Counted from the stretch's first letter, positions 28,376-38,929 are shown. The stretch is DNA of 64,000 nucleotides from Paraspadella gotoi (GCA_051294375.1 CM119264.1:22965826-23029825), one strand, 5' to 3'. Notes: generated by a model not told the origin, from the sequence alone. A program made the numbers and translations.

Positions 28376-29794
28376 GAGAATGAAAGAAAGAAAGAAAGAA
28401 AGAAAGAAAGACCAAAAGATGGAATGAAATAGTGAAGGTTGAATTTCTTTACCAAAGCAAACGACCGAAAGAATTATTGATATTATTTTTTTTTTGAGAA
28501 AGAAAAAAAACTTTTCAGGCTTGAAATTTTTTCTCGATCGGTTTCATTCTTTCCCTTGCTATTCAAGAAAATATAAAAGAAAGAATGAAAAAAAAGAAAA
28601 AACAATAAGAAATACTTCAGTCAAACGAATATGAAAAATTTATAATGTAAAATAGTGAGATTAAACAATCAAAAAAGTAAAAGTAAAAGATTACGTAAAC
28701 GAAATAGAAAAAATAATCAATTAGAAAATTAAAAAGAAAGAAAGAATAATTTAAAAAATAACAAACAAAATGAAGATTTACTGAACAAATAAAAATATTG
28801 GTAAGAAATGAAGGGAAATGAATCTAAACCAAAGGCTTGGTTCAAAAATAAAAAAAGAGAGTTTCTTCAAATAAAGAAAAATACTACTATAATTGATATT
28901 TGTACTTTGATACCAAAAATTGAGAGCTGTCAAATTTCGACTTAACTTNNNNNNNNNNNNNNNNNNNNNNNNNNNNNNNNNNNNNNNNNNNNNNNNNNNN
29001 NNNNNNNNNNNNNNNNNNNNNNNNNNNNNNNNNNNNNNNNNNNNNNNNNNNNNNNNNNNNNNNNNNNNNNNNNNNNNNNNNNNNNNNNNNNNNNNNNNNN
29101 NNNNNNNNNNNNNNNNNNNNNNNNNNNNNNNNNNNNNNNNNNNNNNNNNNNNNNNNNNNNNNNNNNNNNNNNNNNNNNNNNNNNNNNNNNNNNNNTTTTT
29201 CGTCTTAGAACACTATTAAAATTAAGGAGGCCATAATCTTAAATACGCGCTCATTAAGATTCTCTGTTCCATTGATGGAAATCGTTCGAAAGATCGATTT
29301 CCTTTCTCTTTCGCCGAGGAAACCCAGACAGAGAAAGATTAGGAGAAAGAGAAAGAGATAGAGAGGGAGACGATCCCGCAGAGTTTTGGCAATTCGAATC
29401 GGACCTCCTGCCTTCCTCCTCGGCCTCAGTCTTTTCCTCTTTTTGCTTATTATTTTTCCTTTTTTTTTGTAATTTTTTTTCCCTTTTATGTCCTCAATTA
29501 GGCAACATTGTTGAGTCTAATTATTCCTACTTAAACCTATTTTTTTTAGGATTTCACTTTCCCTTCCTTTCTCTCATTCTTTCGATTTTCTTCCTTCCAA
29601 TTTCCCCCCCCCCATAATCTTCCCTTTTTTCTCCTCCTTATCACTTCGCTCTCCTTTTTCCCGTTAGCCGTTTCGCGTTTGCCAAAACAACTGTCACTTT
29701 CGACCCACTATCTGTTTATTTTATGTCGGCAAGGAATGAGTTTTCTTTTATTGGGAAAGATAAACGAAGGGGAGAGAGGAGAGAGAGAGAAAGG
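27671..29794. other. Spacer between the arms of duplication C
   Basis: AT-rich, with (GAAA)n at 28310-28410 and a gap at 28949-29195. No gene seen. Confidence 0.6.
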
Positions 29795-30095
29795 AGAGAG
29801 TAGAAGAAGAGAGAAGAGAGAGGAGAGAGAGAGAGAGAGGGGAGAGAGAGAGAGAGAGTTCTTTGTTTTTCTTATATTTTTCTTCCATTCTTATACAGGG
29901 TCCTTTTATCTCTCTCTTTTTATTTCCAAATTTTGTTCATAATATTAAATATTTTATTGATTAATCCTTCAATTTTTCCTTGTTTTCCCCATATTCCCTT
30001 CATTCGCCCTCAAAAAGGAGATTTTCGGCCGGAGAGAAATCGTATGCAAACGAATTCCGCGTCGCGCGTTGTTAAATTTATCTGGATAACCTTGA

Positions 30096-30165
<70 letters not shown>

Positions 30166-31995
30166 TCTCCTCTCTCTCTCTCTCTCTCAAAGCTGGAAGG
30201 GATTCTGCTTGAGCTCTGATCTTGCTCCACAAAAAACATTTTTTTCGTAATTTTTTTTGTTTCCTTAATCGTCGGAGGCAAATGGGAATTTAATATCATC
30301 TCAAAAATTAGGTTAAAAATATTTTTGAAAAACGACTACGCAACATGTTCAAAAAGGAGAGAGTATTGAATTTATAATAATATTACATAGTTAGTTCATA
30401 TATATTCACTCTTCTTTCTTTTTTTTTAAATAGCCATGAAACGTACGGAAGACAATTTTTAATAAATTCTAAGACTAAAAAAAAAAGAAAAATAGAAGAG
30501 AAAAATAAAAAACGATATAAAAATACTTTTAAATAAATATTAGGTACGTAAAACAACTTTAGAAAAGAAAGGATATAAAAAAAACTAAAAAAAACTAAAA
30601 ACAAAAACAAATGAAGGAAAAGAGCGTTTGTGAACTAAATTATAGACTTAGAGAAAAAATAGGAATTTCTTTTCTTTTATCTTTAAAAGTCAAAACGTCT
30701 TAGAAATAGAATGACACTTTGTTGGTAACTGCGCCGGAGCGCCCCCGCTGCCACCCTTTCTAAAGGAGTAGGGGTTGGGAGCTGAGACGGTGATCTATGC
30801 GCAGATGGTGATGGTGATGGAGATAGTGGTTCCAGTGAGACAAGAGTTCTGGATGAAGCTTACTCTATCACCCTTCTATCGCAACTCCTCAGCTCCAGAC
30901 TCATAGTCATACCCTTAAACATTAAACCTTTATATTATATTACCAATGAATTTCCGCTGATTTTCTCTTCTCTTTGTCAACCAAACACATTTGGTTCTGA
31001 TCGTCCTTTCCCTTGTCAAATCACCATTTTGTCCCAAGACCAATTGTTCCCTTTATCAATCATCCCCTTATCGTTCCCTTTCTCCCATTCCTTCCCTTTC
31101 CAAACACCAAAACCGGTCGCCCCCGCGCCCCCCCCTTTCTCCCGCCGATAATAAATAAAATGTCAGAAGCCATAACCCTCGCTGCTCGTCGTTCCCTCAC
31201 CCCGCAGCCCATGAAATTAATGAGGTCATGAGCCAAAACTCCACCTCCTTAATTGTGGCTTCGGCCCGACCCTCGCCCGAAGGAATTAGGGAAGGTCGGC
31301 TGCGGCGCAATGGGGAACTCTATGGTACTATTTTGTGGGGAGAATTTGGTGAGAGTAAAGTTGAGGCTTTTTGGTAGGACAAATCATTCGAGTTTGGTCT
31401 TTGATGATCGTGATCATAAAGTTTTGATAAGTAGAATCATAACGACAACACAAACAAAAACTATTGTATCTTAAACAACGTCATATAATATAAAAAACAC
31501 CGAAAAAAAAAAAAAGAAGCAAGGACAATGTACGTACTTTATCGATTGAAGACTGTAAAGTAAACTAAAGCAAAAAACAAGCTAATTTAAAAAACAAAAA
31601 AAAAAAACAGGGAAACTTGGTTAAAACCTCTCAGTTACGTATTTTAATGACCTCAAAAGCATCCCAGACTTTTTATAATTAATCTTTTTGAATTTAACTA
31701 ACTTACCTAAACTCACCCTGTCAGGCACGACGGTGTCCTTCGCCTGTCCCTCGGACGTCGCCGTCGTCTGGGCGAAACACAAATCCACCGACGTCATATT
31801 TTTGTCGGCCAACGGGATCGACAGATATTCAGGAGAAATCTCGAGGCGCAAGTACAAATTCTCTCATAATCGGTGAGTTTTCATTTCGAGAGAGAATTAG
31901 AAAGGGAGAAGGAGAATGAGGAGGTGAAAGAGAAGGAGGGAAAAAAGAAGAAAGGAGGAGGAGATGAGTTCGGCCCGTTGTTTTAATCTTTTTTT
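29795..31995. repeat. Inverted duplication C, right arm
   Basis: Partner of 25606-27670 in opposite orientation; the spacer is 27671-29794 and contains a gap. This arm keeps an open Ig-like exon that the other arm has lost. Confidence 0.85.
31725..31872 (+). CDS. Possible Ig-like domain exon (partial gene)
   Basis: Open frame between a good acceptor (CCCTGTCAG) and a strong donor (AATCG|GTGAGT), entering in phase 1 and leaving in phase 2. The peptide begins TTVSFACPSDVAVVWAKHKS and goes on about 30 more residues. The Cys-x7-Trp spacing and alternating strands suggest the first half of an immunoglobulin fold; the Cys-Trp distance is short for a typical one. It lies in the right arm of the inverted duplication; the left-arm copy (25764-25890, minus) is broken. 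The rest of the gene is not found, and NPC1 could lie inside one of its introns. Confidence 0.35.
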
Positions 31996-32539
31996 TTTTT
32001 TTTTGCTTTACGGACGACGGCAAAGTTCGAATATAAATACTAAAAAGTAAATGTTATTGCTTTGTTTCGGCGTTTTGTCCAGAAACCAATTCAAATTATA
32101 ATTGGTTTATTTAATCACGAGATTTGTCACAAGATTACTATGATAACCTGAAGAAAAGCTTAAAAATGAAAAAAACACCAATGAAATCTTCTAGAAAGAA
32201 TGACGCAACTGTTGATATAAACTTTAAAGAGATAAGCGATCGACTTTTCCGCCCGAAAATGAAACCATTTGATTTATATTAAAAATCAAAGAGTATGTTA
32301 GGTTTACATAGGATGCAGACCATATCACTTTATGGTCGGTAAGCGTGTAATTGGATAGTTTGTGAACAATCAAACAAATCATTAAGTCTTAGAATTTAAC
32401 TAAACATTAATTTCGCTCAGATTTTGAGGGTAACCGCAAACAATTTTAAAATTTAAAAAAAAAAAAAACATCGTAGATTGAAAGTGTCAAAACTCAAATC
32501 GCTAAACTAATCTTAATCAATTTTTTCAACTTTTTTAAA

Positions 32540-33517
32540 ATGATCGTAACGCGAACTATAATTTCTTTAAGCCTGTTCTTTTGTTTGGCAACAAAGGCGA
32601 CAACAATTAAATTGTCGTCAACGACGACTACGCCGGCGAAACCCACCTGCGAGTGGCACGGAGAAAGGTCACCGGGCGTGCCGTTCGTCTATCGCGGCCC
32701 CCCTCAGCCCGTAGATAACACTACTCTGTCCATACTCCGGGGCTTTTGCCCGCCCGATTCTGTGCCCGACAAGGATTCCTTGTGCTGCGACGCCGCGCAA
32801 ATTTTTGCGCTGAAACAAAAGCTCGACCTTATGGACTCGTTCATTGGGGGATGCCCGATCTGCTCGGCCAATTTCAGGCAGGAAATGTTGGGCGAGAGTC
32901 TGGGAGGAGGAGGGGGACTGGGGAATCATATGGTTCTTTTAGTTCACGGGGTCTAATTATTTGGGCGAGGCGTTTGTAGGATCACATTCGGTCTAAATTG
33001 CATTTGATATAGATTCAGTTAATTACTTAATAATTAATTAATTAATTAATTAATTAATTAATTATTATTCCGCCAACCAGCACGAACGGACTGCAAAGCA
33101 ACCTACAAAAATGAAAAAAAGAAGCAGTTGACCCTTTACCTTCATGTTTCCCTATCATTGAGGGACCTTAATAAACCATTTTTTTTATCACCGCCATTTC
33201 CCGTGACACTAGACGATTCTACTGTCGCATGACCTGTTCGCCAGATCAGAGCCTGTTCATGCGCACGAGAGGGACGGTCGGTGGGGGCGTTGAAGGCGCC
33301 GTCGTGGCCGTCTCTTCGTCGATGGCGACGGGGCTCTTCGACTCTTGCAAGGACGTCTCTTTTCAAGGAACAGCGGCCTTGATCTCATTTGCGGGCAACC
33401 GAATTGTGACCCGCAGAAACTGTTGGACTTTCAGGAAAGATAAGAGGAGATTGTGGTGAATGGTTGATTGAATTTTGAACGAATAATATCGGAATATATT
33501 TTTATTTATTTATTATT

Positions 33518-33552
<35 letters not shown>

Positions 33553-36500
33553 TTATTTATTTATTTATTTATTTTTATTTATTTATTTGTTTATTATTTT
33601 ATTTATTTTATGGTTTTAAACTTTTAATTCATTTATGCATTTATTTACACATTGATTAATAATCTAAAATTGACCTTAATTTGAATCTCTCACCGACAGG
33701 GGTCTCCCCAAAATGGACAAATCAAGTTCCCCATCAAATTTCGCGTCGGCGATGACAATTTCAACCCTTCTCTCTCTTCATCCCTCTCTTCCTCTTCCTC
33801 TTCCTCCTCCTCCGTCACCCTCTCCCCCACAGCCTTCAATCTCTCCATGTGGCCCTGCCAGGCTGATCACGGCTCTGTCGGGCGATGCGCCTGTCAAAAC
33901 TGCGCGGCCGCCTGTTCCACCCTAGATCTGAAGGAGTCTCAGCCTTGCACGGTCCCCGGGACGAGTGGGTCATGGATCGTGGGGTGGGGTCACGACGAAA
34001 TGCCCTGCGTCGTCTTCGCCGCGATTCTCGCCTTCGCCGTATTTTTCGTCGCGTTTTGGACGAGCGTATTCGTTGCAGCATGGAGAGGGAAAAATAGGGA
34101 AGAGAACAGGCAGGTTTCTCTGGTTTATTTTTTTAATTTAGTTTTTTTTTTTCCTTCTTGGAAAAACTCTTTTATAGCTCATGTGATATTTAATGTGATT
34201 TCTAAATCATCGAAATTTCCATATTCGTTAAATCCGATCATCCCCGAACTCACCGCCTGAAGCGAGATACCTTCGTCGGCTTCGTCCGCATCTTCGTCGT
34301 CGCCTTCTTACGGCGATCGCCTCGAATTAGCCATCTCGCGCGGGTTTCGTTTTTGGGGCGAATTCGTCGCTGAGAATCCTTGGTTCGTCGCCGTAATCGC
34401 CGTCGTCTTTTGCGGCTCCGGTGGCGTCGGCATCTTCTACAGGCGCGTTTTTGTCGTTTTTTAAAATTAACTTTAATTATAACTGAAAAAAAAATCAACA
34501 ATCACAAACCCACAGGCGTGTGGTGAACCAGCCGATCGATCTGTGGGCATCAAAGTCGAGCGACTCCTTCAAACAAAAGACTTACTTCGACGAGCACTTT
34601 GGGCCTTTTTATCGGACGGAGATGGTCATCCTCACTGCGGACGAGGATGTGTATCCGGCGCAGCCTGGCGTCAACATTCAGGAAAGATGGCGCTGAAGGC
34701 GGAGCAGGATGTGGAATTTAGTTTGATAATTACTAAAGATAAAATTGGTACAACCAATATAAAAATTATCCATTCATTTAATAAATAAGCTATCTTGCCA
34801 TTGACTTTTGACAGGCTTTGGTGGTTTAAGGCCTCCATCACTCTTACAAGATAATGACATAGCAGGTCCCAAGGTTTCAATCAAGACTCTCTCACAGTCT
34901 CGTTTATTCACTCCCAGAGTACCTGGCTTCCCTATCAATGAAGTGGTATAATGTTAATATATCATATTGGGGATGTAAATGATAAATTCATAGAAAATTT
35001 AAGTACCGTATTTAGTTTAATTATTAATTTTCTTCAATTTTAGAACCCGAGTCCCCAATAGAAGCATTTTTATCAAATGCTTATTTAGGATCCTAAACTA
35101 AATTTTAATCACTCGATATATTTATATAAATTACATATTTACCTAAGAATAAAAAATCCACTTTCAATCGCCACAGGAGGGCAACAGCTTCTACCGAATG
35201 AACGTGACCGTCGGTCCCGCACTCAACAGGACTTTTCTGGAGAGAGTCTTTGCTCTACAGACCGAGTTGAGCCAAATGGTTGTTCCTTTCAAGGGCCGCG
35301 ACTTGACACTCAGCGACGTCTGCTTCAAACCGATGGCGCCGGACAATGACAACTGCGTCATCTACAGTCCGCTGCAGTATTTTCAGAACAACGCCTCCAG
35401 CCTGACGCCGCCTGACGACACGCCTTGCTTTGGCCCAGTGTGGCCCTTCTACCACGTCGCATACTGTTCGGATCACCCTTACGACCTAAATGGTTACTGC
35501 TACCATGCGCCTTGCTTGGGCGACTTTGGCGGACCCGTTCTGCCTCGGCTCATTTTTGGAAACTATGACGACGACGACGACGACGATAGCAAAAACCTTA
35601 ACGCCGCCGACTACATCGCATCCAAAACAGTTGCACTAACTTACATAGTCAACAATCACATCGACCCAGCAGCCAACGCGGCGGCGGAAGCGTGGGAGGC
35701 TGCGTTCCTGGCGGCGCTGCAGCGTCGGGAGGCGGAGCTGGAGGCGGCGGGCATTCGGGTGTCGTTTCGAACGGAGCGATCGATCGCCGATGAGATCGGG
35801 CGAGCGTCGCGGGCGGAGACATCGACGGTGGCCATCTCGTATTCTCTCATGTTTCTTTATGTGACGATGACGCTCGGAGGATGCGGAGGAGGAGGAAGAG
35901 GAGGAGCAGGGTGGAGACAAATATTCGTCGAGTCAAAGGTGATAGATTTGTCAAATACTTCTTTTTTTTTAGTCTTTGAAACCTTCCCGTTCAACATGAA
36001 ACTAAAGTAAAACTAAATTGATTTATAAAAAAAAAATGATTATCATCACAGACCAATTAAAATTTTCATAATATTTTGTTCTCGCCTTCCACCTCTCCCT
36101 CGTCCACTTCCCTCCCCACAAACAAAAGGCCACCCTCGCCCTCGGCGGCATCCTCATCGTCCTCGCCTCCATCTTCTCCTCCGTCGGCTTCCTCTCCTTC
36201 CTCTCCCTCCCTCTCTCGCTCATCGTCTTCGAGGTTCTCCCTTTTCTCGTCCTCGCCGTCGGCGTCGACAACGTCTTCCTGCTCGTGCGGGCCTTTCGCC
36301 GCGACCGTGCCCCAAGGGGCGAGGCCGTCTCGGCCAAAGTGGGCCGCGTCTTGGGCGACGTCGGGCCTTCGATGAGCCTGGCCGGCTTGGCCCAGACGGC
36401 CGCGTTTTCGGTAGGGGCGCTGGCGTCGACTCCGGCCGTGCGGTCCTTCTCTCTCTTCGCCGCCCTCGCGGTCTTCGTCAATTTCCTGATGCAGAATTCG

Positions 36501-38889
36501 CTGTTCGTGGCGCTGATGGCGCTGGACGAGCGGCGGCGACGCGGCGGGAAGCTGGAAGTGTGCTGCTGCTTGAAGGGGAGAAGGGAAGAGGACAGAGAAG
36601 ACGACGTTGACGACGACGACGAAGACGAAGACAGAAGCGACGACGACTTTCTCACCCGATTTTTTAGCCGCTACTACGGGCCGTTCATCCTCGCCAAATG
36701 GACGCGACCCCTGGTGGTGACGATCTTCGCCGTATGGGTCGCCCTCAGCGCCGTCTTCATCAACTTCCTCGATTTGGGTCTCGATCAAAGATTCGCGCTG
36801 CCGTCAGATTCGTATGTCAGATCTTTTCTCGACGATTTGGCGAAGATGGACATCGGACCGCCGCTCTACTTTGTAGTTAAGGGGAGTTGAATTGATATAT
36901 ATTGTTAATACTTGTAAAGTTTGGTTCAAAATATTTGTAAATTACCTATACTGAGTAGCGATTTTGAAACTAAAAGTTTTCTGTTTGTTTTTTTCAAATC
37001 TAAAATAATTTTGAAAACAATTTTAAATAAGAAAAATATTTCAAAACAACGTAGTCAGGCGTTGACTACGCGGATCCAGCGATACAAAACCGAATCTGTA
37101 GCGGCAACGATTGCAACATCGACTCTCTGGTTAACGAAATCGCCCTGTACCAGAGCGAACCGCAGCTAACGCGGGTCGGGGAGAAGGCGACGTCTTGGTT
37201 GGACGACTACCTGGTTTGGCTCCAAAAACCCGGATGTTGCAGGCAGGAAGCTTTGCAAAGAAGAGGGATTGTTTCTAATAGATTCTTCAACTCATCTCAC
37301 CTTGCCCTCTCTTTCTTCGCAGGGTCGTTAACGGGACCGAGGACTTTTGCCCTTCCTACAACACGAGCTGCTCTGATTGTCGAGTGCAGGAATCGAACCT
37401 TCGACCGACGAGGGAAGATTTTGTGAAATACGTCGGGTTTTTCTTGAGAGACAATCCCGGTCTGACATGTCCCAAAGGTACATGGTCAACTTTTTATTTA
37501 AATGGCAAAGAATCCGTTCAATCATCACTTACCCAATTGCCCGCGCCCACCGCTTTCGGTAAGGCGGTCACGCCCAATTCTCCCAGGCGGTCAACCTCAC
37601 TTTCTTCCACAATTCTTCCGTCGAAGGCGCCTCTTACTTTATGACTTATCACACTTCGTTGAAGACAGAGTCGGACTACATCGCCGGTGTGGAGATGGGC
37701 TTTTCGATGGCCGACACTTTCGCTGACGAGTCAGGCTTGAGGGATGAAGGCTCCGACGTTTTCGCTTACAGGAATGGTCGAGTGGTTCTAAGTGTGAACT
37801 TCTAAAGGATATAGTGATTAGAGTTATGTTAACTTTTTAAATATAATTCTAACTGGGAACTACTAAAGCATATAAAGATTAAAGTTATGAAATTGGTACA
37901 ACCAATATAAAAATTATCCATTCATTTATTAAATAAGCTATCTTGCCCCTCACTTTGGACAGGCTTTGGTGGTTGAAGGCCTCCATCACTCTTACAAGAT
38001 AATGACATAGCAGGTCCCTGCAAGCTTTCATAATGACATAGCAGGTCCCTGCAAGCTTTTATGTTAACTTTTTATAGATAATTTTAACAAAAGGTTACTT
38101 TTATTTTTACTTGAACAAGTTAAATACATAAAAGTTGAAATAAGTTAACGCCACTTGGAATCTTGCCATTAATAATATCACCCAAACAATTTCCCCCCGA
38201 GTCAAGCTCAAAGAAGCTATATTGGACCCTTCCCTCTACAGCGTTTTCTACGTTTTCTACGAGCAATACATGACGATCCGCGTGGACACGGCCATCAACA
38301 TCGTCACCTCACTCGCCGCCGTCTTCGTCGTCACTTTCGTCGTCGCCGGGTTCGACTACGTAGGCGCCTTCGTCGTCGTCGTCAACGTCGTTCTCATCGT
38401 CGTCGGAGAATGCGGCGTCATGTTTCTCTGGTCAGGGGATGACTTCGAGTCGTTGAGATGTCATCTTTATTTCCTCATGTTCTCATATTTATATCTTGGC
38501 AAAAAAGGTCAATCCCCTTAAACGCCGTCTCTCTCGCTGCAACCTCGTCATGTCGGCGTCGGAATATTCGGGCGTCGAAATTCTCCTCCCATCTCGTCCT
38601 CGCCTTTTCCCGCAGCCGCGCCTTCTCCTCCTCCTCCTCGAGCCCCCGCGCGTCCCGCGCTGCAGCGGCCCTGGCCTCCACCGGCTCTTCGGTCTTCGCG
38701 GGGATCACGCTGACGAAGTTCTTCGGCGTGGTGGTGCTCGCCTTCGCGGAGACGGAGATGTTCAGAGTCTTCTACTTTCGGATGTTCATGGCGATGGTGG
38801 TGCTGGGGGCCTTGCAAGGGCTCGTCTTTCTTCCGGTGCTGTTGAGCTACGTGGGGCCGAAGCAGAGAGCAAAAATTGTGGGATCTTAG
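32540..38889 (+). CDS. NPC1: NPC1-type intracellular cholesterol transporter, twelve exons
   Basis: Late endosome/lysosome membrane protein of the Patched/RND family that takes sterol from NPC2 and exports it. Modelled exons: 32540-32877, 33213-33438, 33700-34113, 34267-34442, 34516-34681, 35177-35938, 36129-36885, 37059-37242, 37323-37477, 37564-37776, 371 being followed by 38145-38430 and 38508-38889; the sum is 4059 bases, 1352 residues (human NPC1 is 1278). Domains: signal peptide (residues 1-22); Cys-rich sterol-binding N domain with CEWHGE, LCCD and MTCSPDQ (exons 1-3); TM1 (exon 3); TM2 then NQPIDLW (exons 4-5); middle luminal domain with [12 protein letters not shown] and CLGDFGGPV (exons 5-6); sterol-sensing domain with VGVDNVF (exons 6-7); second luminal domain with [16 protein letters not shown] and YFMTYHT (exons 7-10); TM block with VFYVFYEQY and GITLTKF (exons 11-12). 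Introns 1, 4, 5 and 8 need non-GT donors; the exon 2 end is the least certain. Exon 12 has a frame anomaly near 38540-38582. The C terminus lacks the LLNF lysosomal signal of vertebrate NPC1. Confidence 0.9.
32878..33212 (+). other. NPC1 intron 1, GC-AG
   Basis: Exon 1 must end in phase 2 for exon 2 (33213) to continue the conserved CPxC...FYCRMTCSP block. The only site in that phase at that place is TTTCAG|GCAGGA at 32877/32878. The join gives exactly the spacing seen in human NPC1 (19 residues from CPxC to TCSP). The acceptor is CACTAG. The 3' half carries a TTAA/TAAT tandem tract (33026-33066). Confidence 0.75.
33439..33699 (+). other. NPC1 intron 2, donor unresolved (GA proposed)
   Basis: Exon 3 opens at 33700 in phase 0 (GGGTCTCCCCAA, matching the NGQ...F block of NPC1). 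The nearby GT at 33456-33457 leaves phase 2 and a broken frame. In phase 0 the best option is AGGAAA|GATAAG at 33438/33439, a GA donor. The neighbouring TTCAG|GAAAGA looks like the intron 5 donor but is in the wrong phase, so a sequence error here is also possible. The intron holds a (TTTA)n tract at 33493-33625. Confidence 0.4.
34443..34515 (+). other. NPC1 intron 4, GC-AG, flanked by a 7-bp direct repeat
   Basis: This 73-base intron starts GCGCGT after CTACAG and ends CCACAG. ACAGGCG occurs at both boundaries (34439-34445 and 34512-34518), so several cut positions give the same mRNA. The phase-0 GT three bases downstream (CGC|GTTTTT) puts exon 5 out of frame. Confidence 0.7.
34682..35176 (+). 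other. NPC1 intron 5, GA-AG, carrying a dispersed repeat
   Basis: Exon 5 ends ATTCAG and the intron opens GAAAGA; the acceptor is CCACAG at 35171-35176, and phase 0 is kept on both sides. CAGGA occurs at both junctions. The exonic frame meets a stop 15 bases after the proposed donor. A GT at GGC|GTCAAC is also phase 0 but is a poor donor and would drop three residues. The intron contains copy 1 of the dispersed repeat at 34741-34960. Confidence 0.65.
34741..34960 (+). repeat. Dispersed repeat family, copy 1 (NPC1 intron 5)
   Basis: About 220 bases. It shares a core (AAATTGGTACAACC, then TAAGCTATCTTG, then GGCTTTGGTGGTTTAAGG, then CTCTTACAAGAT) with 37889-38060. Its full length, including a more diverged second half ending near TTCCC, matches 58845-59025. 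No ORF. It looks like a short non-autonomous element. Confidence 0.75.
37243..37322 (+). other. NPC1 intron 8, GC-AG
   Basis: This 80-base intron opens GCAGGA after TGTTGCAG and ends TTCGCAG. Phase 2 is required to join the conserved [12 protein letters not shown] block. The donor context CAG|GCAGGAA is identical to that of intron 1. GCAGG is present at both junctions. Confidence 0.75.
37889..38060 (+). repeat. Dispersed repeat family, copy 2 (NPC1 intron 10)
   Basis: The first 130 bases are very close to copy 1. The 3' end differs: a unit of about 30 bases (ATAATGACATAGCAGGTCCC...) is repeated in tandem, and the second half of the element is missing. Confidence 0.75.
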
Positions 38890-38923
38890 TCTTTTGGGGA
38901 CTTAAAACTAAAATGAAAAGTTA

Positions 38924-38929
38924 ATTAAA
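38924..38929 (+). promoter_or_regulatory. Possible polyadenylation signal of NPC1
   Basis: ATTAAA, the common variant signal, lies 35 bases after the exon 12 stop. No AATAAA is closer. Confidence 0.4.

Noticed and set aside
33456-33457. GT donor for NPC1 exon 2
   Set aside because: It leaves phase 2 while exon 3 needs phase 0; the join destroys the conserved NGQ block.
36023-36788. Minus-strand frames of 210 and 240 residues opposite NPC1 exon 7
   Set aside because: Shadows of the GC-rich sterol-sensing-domain exon on the other strand; composition is Arg/Glu/Gly-rich without a domain.
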